A stretch of DNA of 64,000 bases from Pradoshia sp. D12 (GTDB taxonomy: Bacteria > Bacillota > Bacilli > Bacillales > Pradoshiaceae): contig NZ_CP044545.1 in NCBI RefSeq assembly GCF_008935075.1, positions 1,515,501-1,579,500 on the forward strand, in the 5' to 3' direction. A program made the translations under genes and the position numbers. Under the pieces are notes generated by a model. That model was not told where the DNA came from. It made no database searches and saw only the letters and a program-made list of their open reading frames with translations. The number at the start of each line of letters is the position of its first letter. The stretch's first letter is position 1. Shown here one piece after another: positions 53,351 through 62,257 of the stretch.

Positions 53351-54388
53351 TCATGTGAAATCCAGCTCAGGAAAATCAATATAGGGATTTCGATTTCCTT
53401 GGAGTTTAAAAATTGCCCAATTTCGATGTTTTTCATGAAGAGAGACCGGATGGTTGTTGTGCCATTTTTTGTATAGGTCGATATCAATCAATGACATTTT
53501 TTCTTGTATAATTTCATCAGGATACCTCATTAAAAAATATAAGCATGCTCGTGCTATTTCACCTTTGCCATTTTCAGGCTCAAACCTTTGATTGCCATCT
53601 CTTTTTCCGCAAAAGGATTTTATGACTTCTTTATAAGCTCCAGGTTTGTAGTCTTCAAAATCATAATAAGGAATATTACTTCTGAATGAATTACAATCTT
53701 TTTCACACGTAAATAAATGATGAAGATCTCCAACCATGGGGTGTCTTTTCTCAAACCACGATTGTGGAATGACATGTTCAATATTGAATTGGAGAGACCG
53801 CAATACGGACTCAATCAATATATTTTTATGTTCATGAAGCACTCCGAAATCCTTACTCAATACTTGTATCATTTGGTCGATTGCCGCATCTTCCAGCAGT
53901 TTATCCTGAGCAATTACATTACTGGGATTTAAGCTTTGGCCGGAATATATGCTTTTTATTTGACCATCTTCACGCAAATCTACCCATGAATGGAGCGCTT
54001 TTCTGCTGGTTGAATAGGAGAGCTGGGGATTATGAGTTCTTGTCAGCAATTCGGTCAGCTCCGAAACTAAATTGTCATTTGAAAAGTCATCCAGTGGAAG
54101 GTTTTTGTAATACATATCAATAATGCTCTGGTCCTCTTTTTCATCGTAATAAATTTCATTAATCATGTCTGTAACTAGCTGGAATTCAATTTTCTCTGTA
54201 GGTTGTTCCTGAAGTTGGCGGGTAAGGGGTTGTGTAACATGAATAATAGAGTCATAGCATACATTAAGAGTTTCCTTTATCAAACGGTGTGAGGGATTTT
54301 TATGGAATAAAGCTAGCAAAAAATGGACGGTATCCTGCAAGATTATTTCATAGGAATGAGAAAAAGACGGATGGATTCTTTTTTTCAT
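53351..54388 (-). CDS. Endonuclease I family (His-Me finger) nuclease
   Basis: A 345-residue protein from ATG 54388 (AGAGGTGA upstream). Residues about 205-330 form an endonuclease I domain: FNIEHVIPQSWF with the catalytic His, DLHHLFTCEKDCNSFRSNIP with the metal-binding Asn, and GKGEIARACLYFLMRYP. The first 200 residues are helical with no known fold. Unlike secreted relatives such as Bacillus YurI/Bsn, it has no signal peptide, so it is intracellular unless exported otherwise. Single gene. No partner immunity gene or mobile element is adjacent. Confidence 0.85.
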   Translation of the reverse strand: MKKRIHPSFSHSYEIILQDTVHFLLALFHKNPSHRLIKETLNVCYDSIIHVTQPLTRQLQEQPTEKIEFQLVTDMINEIYYDEKEDQSIIDMYYKNLPLDDFSNDNLVSELTELLTRTHNPQLSYSTSRKALHSWVDLREDGQIKSIYSGQSLNPSNVIAQDKLLEDAAIDQMIQVLSKDFGVLHEHKNILIESVLRSLQFNIEHVIPQSWFEKRHPMVGDLHHLFTCEKDCNSFRSNIPYYDFEDYKPGAYKEVIKSFCGKRDGNQRFEPENGKGEIARACLYFLMRYPDEIIQEKMSLIDIDLYKKWHNNHPVSLHEKHRNWAIFKLQGNRNPYIDFPELDFT

Positions 54389-54397
54389 CAGCTTCAC

Positions 54398-54782
54398 CTC
54401 TTTATTTTGATAATATCAAGTGTGGAAACAAATGTAAATAAATGATGGTTACAGATTATCTAGAGGTTAAGAAATATATGATTTCAGTAGAATGATTATA
54501 AGATAATCATAGAGTGAATATTAACAAAAAGGGTGAAGAAATTCTTCGAATAATAAAATTTTCTATAAATCAATGTATAATATATCGTTTAAAGTTAGAA
54601 TTAGCTATTGTATACGAGGGTAGAACTATTTATTACATAATGTAATCATTATTCCAATATTGTAGTTATATTTAAAAGAAAATTCTAAATATAATTACTT
54701 TTTATATCCTTCCATATATAAGAAGACAACTTTTGGTAAACCGTTTATACTTTTAAGTACTTAGCAGAAGGAGTTGGTATTT
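54398..54782. other. Intergenic between divergent genes
   Basis: About 385 very AT-rich bases. It carries the AAGGAG ribosome site of the next gene and nothing else recognisable. Confidence 0.35.
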
Positions 54783-55178
54783 ATGGTTACAAGCACTAGT
54801 TTAGAAGTAGAAGAAGAGATTAAGGCTATACAAGCTGAACATGAAATGTTAGAAGACACGCCTGAGGATTTCTTTGAAAAAGCTCCGTATCACTACAAAA
54901 ATAATTACGGTGTAAAATTTGCTGCAATCATTGAAGAAGACTCTGTATTATTTACGAAGGATGATCAGGATTGGGGAAATAAGCTTTTAAGATTCTCAAA
55001 AGGTCAAGCTGAAGAAGCTATTATTCAATTAAAAAAAGAACAGATAGGTAAACTTGATAGAGAATCGATTAATATGCATAATCCAATGAATCGAATTTTA
55101 ATCAGTATAGGAGAAACTCTTTTTTTAGCATCTGTATTACAGACTGCACTTGAAAAATGGCGCAGTCCCAAAAAATAA
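54783..55178 (+). CDS. Hypothetical acidic protein
   Basis: A 131-residue protein from ATG 54783, nine bases after AAGGAG; a TTG at 54774 touches that site. The sequence begins VTSTSLEVEEEIKAIQAEHE (acidic helix), continues YGVKFAAIIEEDSVLFTKDD and ends with NPMNRILISIGETLFLASVL. No membrane segment, motif or known domain. Single gene ended by the hairpin at 55216. Confidence 0.6.
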   Translation: MVTSTSLEVEEEIKAIQAEHEMLEDTPEDFFEKAPYHYKNNYGVKFAAIIEEDSVLFTKDDQDWGNKLLRFSKGQAEEAIIQLKKEQIGKLDRESINMHNPMNRILISIGETLFLASVLQTALEKWRSPKK

Positions 55179-55215
55179 ATATTTGAATATTACTATTATA
55201 ACGAAATAATACCTC

Positions 55216-55247
55216 TAGTCTCATAGACTTGTCTATGGGGCTTTTAT
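55216..55247 (+). terminator. Terminator
   Basis: AGTCTCATAGA / TCTATGGGGCT (G-T wobbles) followed by TTTTATT, about 40 bases after the stop. Confidence 0.7.
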
Positions 55248-55634
55248 TATATCGGCCGATGTTAATTTATCATGAACTATAAAAAGTGCTTTTTCTCTTT
55301 TGGCTTATTTAATACTCTGATTATCGTTTGTTTCACAAAGTCCCTTACTGAAAGATTCAGTATGATTAGACTATGTATCGTCTTTTACCGCTGCTCCTTC
55401 ATTTATTAAAAATATTTGTATATCTAGCACCCAAGAGGAAATAAATGTTAGAAGTGATAAATGCTTGATCAAACGCTAGCAGGAAGCGAAAAAATTATAG
55501 ATATGTTCGGTATCTGATAAATGGAAATGTTTACGGATATTACTTTTGGGCATACATCTAATGTAAAATACTCTAAAATTTGAAACCATGAGTGTTGCTG
55601 TACGTAATGATAGTATATGTTAAATAACTAAAGG
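55248..55634. other. Intergenic, nothing recognised
   Basis: About 390 bases. No repeat, RNA motif or ORF with a ribosome site. Confidence 0.35.
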
Positions 55635-56411
55635 ATGAAAAATTTGTTACATTATAAAATCTATAGTCAACAACATAAAGAATGGGTTGTTTTAGTACAC
55701 GGTGCAGGAGGTAGCTCAACTATTTGGTACAAGCAAATTCGAGTATACCGTAAGCATTTTAATGTGTTGGTCGTCGATCTTCGCGGCCATGGTGATTGTG
55801 AGATTGAGAACAGTCCAACTAAATATACACTTGATTTGGTTAGCGAAGATATTTTAAATGTTTTAGATGAAGTAAAGATTGATAAAGCTCACTTTGTAGG
55901 AATTTCACTGGGGACAATGCTGATTCGTCAGTTAGCTGAGACGAACCCTGAAAGGTTTCATTCGATGGTACTTGCAGGCGCTGTAATACGTATTACACCA
56001 AGGCTACACTTTTTACTTGGTATCGCAAATATGTTTAAGAAAATAATCCCATTTATGTGGTTATATAAACTATTTGCCTGGATTTTAATGCCGAGAAAAA
56101 CCCATGAAACTTCACGTCATTTATTTGTTCAAGAGGCGAGAAAAATTAAGCATAGAGAATTTTTGCGTTGGTTATCACTAACTGGTGATATCGCAAGCTA
56201 TTTATTGAAAATCAATGAAAAAGATACACATATTCCTACATTATATATTATGGGAGATGAGGATTATGTGTTTTTAGAACCAGTGAAGCGGCTAGTAAAA
56301 AAACAATCATCAAGTCAGTTAGTCATATTAAAGGATAGCGGTCATGTATGTAATATAGATCAAGCTGCCCAATTCAATGAGATATCCTTACAATTTTTAT
56401 TGGCGCATTGA
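55635..56411 (+). CDS. Alpha/beta hydrolase
   Basis: A 258-residue alpha/beta-fold hydrolase. The oxyanion motif HGAGGSS is at about 22-28, DLRGHGDCE at about 48-56, nucleophile Ser in GISLGT (about 93), the acid in GDEDYVFLEP (about 218) and His in DSGHVCNID (about 241). Substrate unknown; similar proteins range from esterases to haloperoxidases and bacterial lipases. AAAGG touches ATG 55635, whereas TTG 55644 is better spaced, so the true start may be the latter. Monocistronic. Confidence 0.82.
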   Translation: MKNLLHYKIYSQQHKEWVVLVHGAGGSSTIWYKQIRVYRKHFNVLVVDLRGHGDCEIENSPTKYTLDLVSEDILNVLDEVKIDKAHFVGISLGTMLIRQLAETNPERFHSMVLAGAVIRITPRLHFLLGIANMFKKIIPFMWLYKLFAWILMPRKTHETSRHLFVQEARKIKHREFLRWLSLTGDIASYLLKINEKDTHIPTLYIMGDEDYVFLEPVKRLVKKQSSSQLVILKDSGHVCNIDQAAQFNEISLQFLLAH

Positions 56412-56744
56412 AATAACAAAAAGCCAAAGTTGATGATAGTAAAGCGATTGGCATATATATCGATTAAACAATTCATTTACTAAAATAGACTTAATTCTTT
56501 TACATCGGTTATTAAACCTTTTAGAGTGATGTGGTAATCTCTCTAGAAGGTTTTTTATTTTGGACTGTGAATGGGTGTGATGAGAGAATATAGTCCACTC
56601 TCCTCTTAATATTAGTACTTGTTTTGTATATATTGAATATAAACCCAATTATTCATCATAGGTTATTATATAAATCAATCAATAAGTTTTTTAATCCAGT
56701 ATTGAGGGAAAAGAGAGATAGATAGAGAGATGGGGGTATACAGA
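56412..56744. other. Intergenic upstream of the CorA-like gene
   Basis: About 330 bases. TAAACCTTTTAGAG...CTCTAGAAGGTTTTTTATTT at 56513-56561 forms a terminator-like hairpin (AACCTT / AAGGTT plus TTTTTT) that may end the hydrolase transcript. Nothing else is seen. Confidence 0.4.
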
Positions 56745-58167
56745 ATGTCTAAGATAGAAATCCCAGAACTTCAAGTGGAACAATCCTACCTACAGTTCAT
56801 CTTCCCCTTTCAAATAAAGGACTCACGGAGTGAGGGGCTTGGTTCAGCAGTTAATAAAAGAGCAGTGGGAGTTTTTTGATTTAAGAGATACAAGTCAGGA
56901 TTGCAAATTTTATGGAGATATACGAGTATCTCATGAACGCATGGAGAAATTTTTTCTTCCTAATATGGAGCCCATTTTATTTCCCCCAACTATAAAGGAT
57001 AAAAATGCATTTCGTCGCTTTAGTAAAATTATCAATCAAAAGGGTTGTTTACAATCCAAGTATTTAGAAACTGATTTTATATTAGTATCTTTTGATATCT
57101 TTGTTTGTCCGTATAATATTGGCATTATGAATATGCGAATTAATTTGCCTGATCATATGAGCTATAATGATGTTCTTCATTTTATAGACTTATTCAGACA
57201 ACTAGATAAACCGCATGATATAGTTATTAGATTAAATGAAAAAGAGTATTCTGAAACAAAAGGAATTATTTTCAATGAATATTGTCCATGGCTGGAGGAT
57301 CATTTATCAAAGAAAGAGCATACAACCTATTTTGGCAGTTTGCCATTTTTTATAGAAGAACGTATGCAAGTTTACTACTATTTAGCTTTCGAAAAGAATA
57401 CCCTCCTGGATGAAATTTCTTTATACAGAGCCGCTTTGATTAAGGGATATGATAGGGAAGGACATCCCTATGCCGGTGCTAAATCGGAGGCATACATCCA
57501 TCGCTTTTGTGATCAGCATGTATATGATCGATGGGGCGATTCTTCCTATTATATAATCAGTAATTATGCATTTGTCTGTCTATCAAATGAATGTGAAGAG
57601 AAAAGTAAATTTATTGCTGAGCGTATGTATGGAGAAAATTTTTACACAAATATTTTATTCTTTTTCAATCGACTCCTCTTATTAGAATTATCGTATGAGA
57701 ATTCCCAGCTGAGAGTGGATGATAAAAAAGGTTCTATTGAAAAGCTTATCATTCGAATCACGAATTTTTCTGCACAATTTTATCAGCCTGAAGTACATAG
57801 CCGGATTTTTGGGAAAGAAATCTATTTAAAAATGAAAGATATTTTTCATATGGATGAGCTTTATAATCATGTGAACCGAACACTTGGCAATCTCTATAAA
57901 AACCACGAAAAGCTAACAGGGAAACGACATGAATATTTACTTACGTTTTTAACTACATATACGGTTATTTCGGGAATTTACGGCATGAATCTGGTCATTG
58001 AACAGGATTGGAAAGGGAATATTAACTGGTCCCAGGCTGCATCCTATTCCTTCTTTGAATATATCGCTTTATTTGTAGCATTATCCGGAATTGCGTTGGG
58101 TGGAGTGTTAGGAATCGTAACAGTCTATAAATGGATGAAGGAAAAAATAAAATCTAAGAATGATTGA
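56745..58167 (+). pseudogene. CorA-like divalent-cation transporter with a frameshift
   Basis: ATG 56745 follows GGGGG and encodes MSKIEIPELQVEQSYLQFIF up to KDSRSEG. The frame then ends early, while the +1 frame from 56830 carries on with LVQQLIKEQWEFFDLRD and 430 more residues. Dropping one G of the GGGG run at 56834-56837 joins them into a protein of about 473 residues. The C-terminus has two membrane helices, and the first ends in YGMN, the signature filter of the CorA Mg2+ channel family. The large N-terminal domain is divergent. GTG 56830 could start a shorter protein but has no proper ribosome site. Confidence 0.68.
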
Positions 58168-58229
58168 GCAGGGGAATGGCAGATGATTGTAGAACCTAAC
58201 AAACAAAGGAATTATAAGGAGGTGTGAGT

Positions 58230-58706
58230 TTGAAAAAAAGTCTAAGCTTTATTTTATGTATCCTCCTGTTGGCAGCATGCGGGCAAGAACCCAGTCCAAA
58301 CAAAGGAAGTGATGATAAACCAGTGAATATAGATAAGAGTACAAATCGTATCAATGATGCAAGTTTAACGTCAAGCTTAGTCCAAAAGAACAAAGTCGAA
58401 AATGATTACTTATTTGTATATACAGTTGAAAACGAGACAGCGAAACCGATTAAATTAACGTTTAACAGCGGCCAAACGTTTGATTATATTTTAAAGGATC
58501 AAGCGGGAAAAACAATCATCCAGTATTCAGAGGGAAAATCCTTTATACAGGTTATTACTGAAAAAGAACTGGTTAAAGGAGCGCAATTAACGCATGATAT
58601 CCATTTGAAAGACCTTGAACCTGGAGAATACACTCTAGAAGCATGGTTAACAGCCAAAGGGGTGAAGGATGACTCAAGGAAAAAAATTCAGTTCAAAGTA
58701 GACTAA
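58230..58706 (+). CDS. Lipoprotein with BsuPI domain
   Basis: A 158-residue lipoprotein from TTG 58230, six bases after AGGAGG. The signal peptide ends in LLLAAC (lipobox about residue 16). After a Ser/Asp/Lys linker, the BsuPI-type beta sandwich is seen in YLFVYTVENETAKPIKLTFN, SGQTFDYILKDQAGKTI, YSEGKSFIQ and LEPGEYTLEAWLTAKG. BsuPI was described as an intracellular protease inhibitor, but anchored homologues have no known target. It lies 62 bases after the CorA-like gene and may share its transcript. Confidence 0.85.
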   Translation: MKKSLSFILCILLLAACGQEPSPNKGSDDKPVNIDKSTNRINDASLTSSLVQKNKVENDYLFVYTVENETAKPIKLTFNSGQTFDYILKDQAGKTIIQYSEGKSFIQVITEKELVKGAQLTHDIHLKDLEPGEYTLEAWLTAKGVKDDSRKKIQFKVD

Positions 58707-58762
58707 CGAAAGGAGGGTACCAATTTATATTATATTTGGATACTCAACCTTCAAATCAATGT

Positions 58763-58817
58763 AAAAAAATAGCCCAATCATATTTTAATTTTATAATATG
58801 ATTGGGCTATTTTTTTA
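58763..58817. terminator. Bidirectional terminator
   Basis: AAAATAGCCCAATCATATT / AATATGATTGGGCTATTTT, a 19-base stem with T runs on both strands, between convergent units. Confidence 0.92.
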
Positions 58818-58885
58818 TGATTCAATTCCTAATGATTCTACCTTATACAACTATCAAGCCAGACACATTCGTGTTCATTAAATAG

Positions 58886-59875
58886 TTAGTTTTGTGTTTC
58901 TATCTTCTTCTTAGCAGCACGTTTTCTCGGTTTAGATACTTTAGCCAGATATAAAGCTTTATTATTTATTACATCTGTGAACCCGCTTAGCATCATTTGA
59001 GCGGATAAAATGGTTAATCCTAAAAATAGGATAGGTATAAGTGGTAACCAGGGATACCCGATCAGATTATCGTAAGCTTGGCCAATCAAACCTGACCATT
59101 CGTGAGAAGCTGAGTTAGCATTTCCATCAGAATCCTGTAATGTACCGCCAAAGAAAATTTTTAGTACTCCTAGATGAGCTAATACAACGAGTACTTGTAT
59201 GTACTGCTGAATCAAAATAATAACGATATTTTCTTTTAAATGAGGAAGTATATGTGTCTTTAATTTATGTAGTTTACCGCCACCTAACACCATAGCAGCC
59301 TCCATGAATTCTTCTTTATGAAGTTTTTTTATTTCATTAGCTTGATAGATAGCCAATGTCGGTACAGCATAAAAAGTTAGAATTGCTATTTCAAACAAAG
59401 CTCTTTCCCAAAATGGAAAAGGAGAACCATCTCCTCCATAGACAATTACACTGAATAGAACATAGTATGCTACTAACGTTAGTGGAATCACCGTAATTGG
59501 ATCAAATATTTTTTCGTACCAACGAATATACTTTTGGCAATATACTCCTAAAAAAGCGCCAAATATTAAGGCAAATAAAACCCGTAAGATAGCAATGAGA
59601 AAAGCAATCCCTATCGTAAATTTTGCACCATGTATAATCATATGAAGTAAATCTCTTCCACCTGAATCTGAACCAGCTATAAACCCATGTGTAAATGGCT
59701 GGTAAGGAGGAGAATCTACTATATTCGCTTGATCATCCATATATAGAGGCACAGTTCTAATCGTACTATCGTTAAAGAGTGTATTAGCCATACTCAAAAT
59801 CAATAAGATAAATACAAATAAAAATCCAACCATAAATGTTTTATTTTTTAGCAAAAGTTTAATCAATCGCTTCAC
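58886..59875 (-). CDS. ABC permease, OppC-like
   Basis: A 329-residue permease of the peptide/nickel type. An N-terminal helix is followed by a periplasmic segment with HGFIAGSDSGGRDLLHMIIHG, the region before helix 2 that marks OppC/DppC proteins (normally GTDxxGRDxxSR). Five further helices follow, and the EAA loop is EAAMVLGGGKLHKLKTHILPH (about 194-214). The C-terminal tail is basic. Its start overlaps the upstream permease by 17 bases. No ATPase or binding-protein gene is adjacent, so the rest of the transporter must be encoded elsewhere or missing. Confidence 0.83.
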   Translation of the reverse strand: MKRLIKLLLKNKTFMVGFLFVFILLILSMANTLFNDSTIRTVPLYMDDQANIVDSPPYQPFTHGFIAGSDSGGRDLLHMIIHGAKFTIGIAFLIAILRVLFALIFGAFLGVYCQKYIRWYEKIFDPITVIPLTLVAYYVLFSVIVYGGDGSPFPFWERALFEIAILTFYAVPTLAIYQANEIKKLHKEEFMEAAMVLGGGKLHKLKTHILPHLKENIVIILIQQYIQVLVVLAHLGVLKIFFGGTLQDSDGNANSASHEWSGLIGQAYDNLIGYPWLPLIPILFLGLTILSAQMMLSGFTDVINNKALYLAKVSKPRKRAAKKKIETQN

Positions 59876-60722
59876 CTCTTACAACCGGGGGAATTAACCA
59901 ATCGCATATACGATAAATAAGATATAATGGCAAATAAATCATCAGTATACCGATTACAAATATTTCGGGTGATTTTCTAAAGATAAAATAGATAATCCCT
60001 GTCATATTGAACATATACTCCAAAATAACCAAATTAGATATAACAAACCAAATCGCCGTTTTGGAATAGTGGTATAAACTGAATAATACATTTTTAAATA
60101 TATGAATATTAAATATGTATAGTGGCTTCATTCCCTTAGTTACAGCATATTCTACATATAACTTCCCTTGTTCTTTCTCAAATTGCTGTATTAAAAATTT
60201 AGTCAACAGTAAGGTTAAAGGCAAACTAAGACATACAATAGGGAGAAAAAAGGCCCGATCATCCCCCGCGGAAGCTACGTTAAATAAGAGCGTACCTGTT
60301 TTTTTAAAGGACATAATAGTAAGAAATTGAAGTGCGATTATATAAAATATATCTGGTAGGGACTCAATAATCGTGAGAAACCACATAATCTTACCTTTAA
60401 TTGTTTGAAAAACTAATAGGATTAGGTAAGTTAATAAGAATGCAAGTATGGTTGAAATTAAAAGTGATGCAACAATCAGTAGGACTGATTCTTTATAATG
60501 GTAGAATATTTGTGGAAAAACTGGTCTTTGGATGCCCATCCCATATGTGATATCTAGAGGGTGTAATAACGATAGAAAAGTGTTTTTGATTTCTACTAAG
60601 AAAGCAAAAAAATTAACAGAAATATCTCTGAAGAGTGTTGGCAATGCACTAACGCAGATAATTACAAAAATGGCTATAAGCACTTCTGTTATCATTACTG
60701 CAGTTTTTTTGAAAATTAAAAT
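59859..60722 (-). CDS. ABC permease, OppB-like
   Basis: An approximately 287-residue membrane protein of the OppB type, with six helices and an EAA loop (YVEYAVTKGMKPLYIFNIHI at about 194-213). The conventional ATG at 60695 has no ribosome site, while AAGGAG at 60731-60736 is eight bases from an in-frame ATT at 60722. Starting there gives MLIFKKTAVMI, a typical permease N-terminus. I therefore extend the gene to ATT. It is translationally coupled to the OppC-like gene. Confidence 0.75.
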   Translation of the reverse strand: MLIFKKTAVMITEVLIAIFVIICVSALPTLFRDISVNFFAFLVEIKNTFLSLLHPLDITYGMGIQRPVFPQIFYHYKESVLLIVASLLISTILAFLLTYLILLVFQTIKGKIMWFLTIIESLPDIFYIIALQFLTIMSFKKTGTLLFNVASAGDDRAFFLPIVCLSLPLTLLLTKFLIQQFEKEQGKLYVEYAVTKGMKPLYIFNIHIFKNVLFSLYHYSKTAIWFVISNLVILEYMFNMTGIIYFIFRKSPEIFVIGILMIYLPLYLIYRICDWLIPPVVRGEAID

Positions 60723-60891
60723 AAAATCATCTCCTTTTTATCCTAATTTTTGGATATAATTTTATCATAATTATATCTATCTTTTTTGTCTATAAATTAT
60801 TTTTGTTTCCAGAATACGAATCTTTAAGTCTATTTACACGAATATATGGTTATTTAATAAAAGGAAGTTTGTTAAAAATAACTGAGAGGAA

Positions 60892-61346
60892 GTGATTAAT
60901 AATAAAAGGTTTCTGCCCATATTTTTGCTTATTTTTCTTGTAACGTTAGTAAGCTGTTCTCCAAAAAAAGAAACCGAAAATAATAAACCAAAAGAAACCA
61001 TAATGAATCAAGAATGGCAAGTTCGTAATGAATATAAATTTTATTAACGGTAAATCCAGAACCTAATTTAATAGCAGGTAAACCATTTGGGTAGGTATTC
61101 CATTTTACTGCCCCTTTTAAAACCTTTGAAGGTAAAGAATTAGCTATATATGCCTATCATAAAGAAACAGAAGAGAAGATAACGGCTCTAAATCCAATAA
61201 GAATCAAAGAACCGTCACCGGGTTATTCAAAATTAGAGCGTTTTACAGTTAATTTTGAAGTTCCTCAAAGTGGGTTATGGCGTTATGAAGTTATATAAGA
61301 CAATGAGTTTTATGCAGACGTTGTTTTTTTAATTAAAAATAAATAG
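60892..61346 (+). pseudogene. Decayed lipoprotein gene
   Basis: GTG 60892 starts a lipoprotein: NNKRFLPIFLLIFLVTLVSC with a lipobox Cys about residue 24. A missing T in the TTTT run near 61039-61042 shifts the frame, after which LLTVNPEPNLIAGKPFG continues until TAG at 61091 (likely TGG before), then VFHFTAPFKTFEGKELAIYA to TAA at 61297 and DNEFYADVVFLIKNK to 61346. One frameshift and two nonsense changes make this clearly a pseudogene. It diverges from the orphan permeases and might once have been their binding-partner lipoprotein. Family unknown. Confidence 0.75.
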
Positions 61347-61505
61347 AGTAATAGATTTAATAGCGGCATTGATTCAAGGCGAATTACTGCCTTTTTTCGA
61401 TGAATTCTTACAGGGGTAAAGGGCAGTTCTTCGGAAGAAAGAAGGACTTTCTATTTTATCTGTCGAATAAATTTAAATTATATGTCGTTAAAAGGAATGG
61501 TCTAT

Positions 61506-61880
61506 ATGAAGTTAATTAAACAATTTATTTTAAAACGTCCTGCTGAAAAAAGACTTACTTATTTTTATGCTATGGTTGTGACGGATGAACAGGTGTGGCT
61601 ACTTCGTGATAAAAATAATGGCGACTTATTACTATTAGAAGATGAAGGAGAATATCATTTTTTGCTTCCAGTTTGGCCAAGCCGAAGTTTTGCTGAAATA
61701 GAGGCTGCTAAAATAGATCATAATTCATACGAAGCTTTTAACGTTCCATTAACTACATTTTTAGATGATATACTTGTTGATATTGAAAATGACCGTGGTA
61801 TTGCGGTGATTTTTCCTAACGGGAAAGATTCGAACATTCAATCACGTGATGAAATTAAGGAAATGATTCGTAATCTATAG
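61506..61880 (+). CDS. DUF2750 family protein
   Basis: A 124-residue protein from ATG 61506 (AAAAGGA about ten bases upstream; the frame opens earlier at 61482). The DUF2750 signature is present: RLTYFYAMVVTDEQVWLLRD, LLPVWPSRSFAEIEAAKI, VPLTTFLDDILVDIENDRGI and VIFPNGKD. Small cytosolic proteins of unknown role, sometimes linked to contact-dependent immunity-like genes. None is seen here. Single gene. Confidence 0.82.
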   Translation: MKLIKQFILKRPAEKRLTYFYAMVVTDEQVWLLRDKNNGDLLLLEDEGEYHFLLPVWPSRSFAEIEAAKIDHNSYEAFNVPLTTFLDDILVDIENDRGIAVIFPNGKDSNIQSRDEIKEMIRNL

Positions 61881-61960
61881 GATAGGTTGTTCCTACTGGC
61901 TGGGTAGGTTAAATGAATAATAAATGGAATTATTTTGTACTGTGAAAGGGGAATAGGATT

Positions 61961-62090
61961 GTGATTTTTAATTATAGTGATTTTATTAGTCTATCTCTTT
62001 GACTTTGTAAAACTGAGAAAGCAAAATGAAATAATAATCGCACAAAACGAAAAAGTTATTGCCCTATTGGAGAAAATTGAAAATAAGTAG
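61961..62090 (+). pseudogene. Frameshifted small membrane protein gene
   Basis: GTG 61961 follows GGGGAATAGG. Removing one T from the TTTTT run at 61965-61969 gives a 42-codon frame, MILIIVILLVYLFDFVKLRK and then QNEIIIAQNEKVIALLEKIE up to TAG 62088: a membrane helix plus a short amphipathic coiled segment, common among small Bacillus proteins. As sequenced, only a 37-residue frame starting at GTG 61977 is open, without a ribosome site. Either a true frameshift or a homopolymer error. Confidence 0.55.
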
Positions 62091-62185
62091 TATATATTTT
62101 GCGGCTTGCGGAGGGATATAATTGGGGTTTTAATAGTTCTTTTATATTGGATATACCATTTTCCTTGTCTGGTTAAATTCAAATA

Positions 62186-62230
62186 AAAGAGGATACCTAG
62201 CCTCTATAATAGACTTGGTATCCTCTATTC
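62186..62230 (-). terminator. Terminator of pepT
   Basis: AGAGGATACC / GGTATCCTCT arms with an 18-base loop and TTTTATTT on the minus strand. Confidence 0.8.
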
Positions 62231-62257
62231 TGCACACTCTTTTTCATATAAGAGAAA

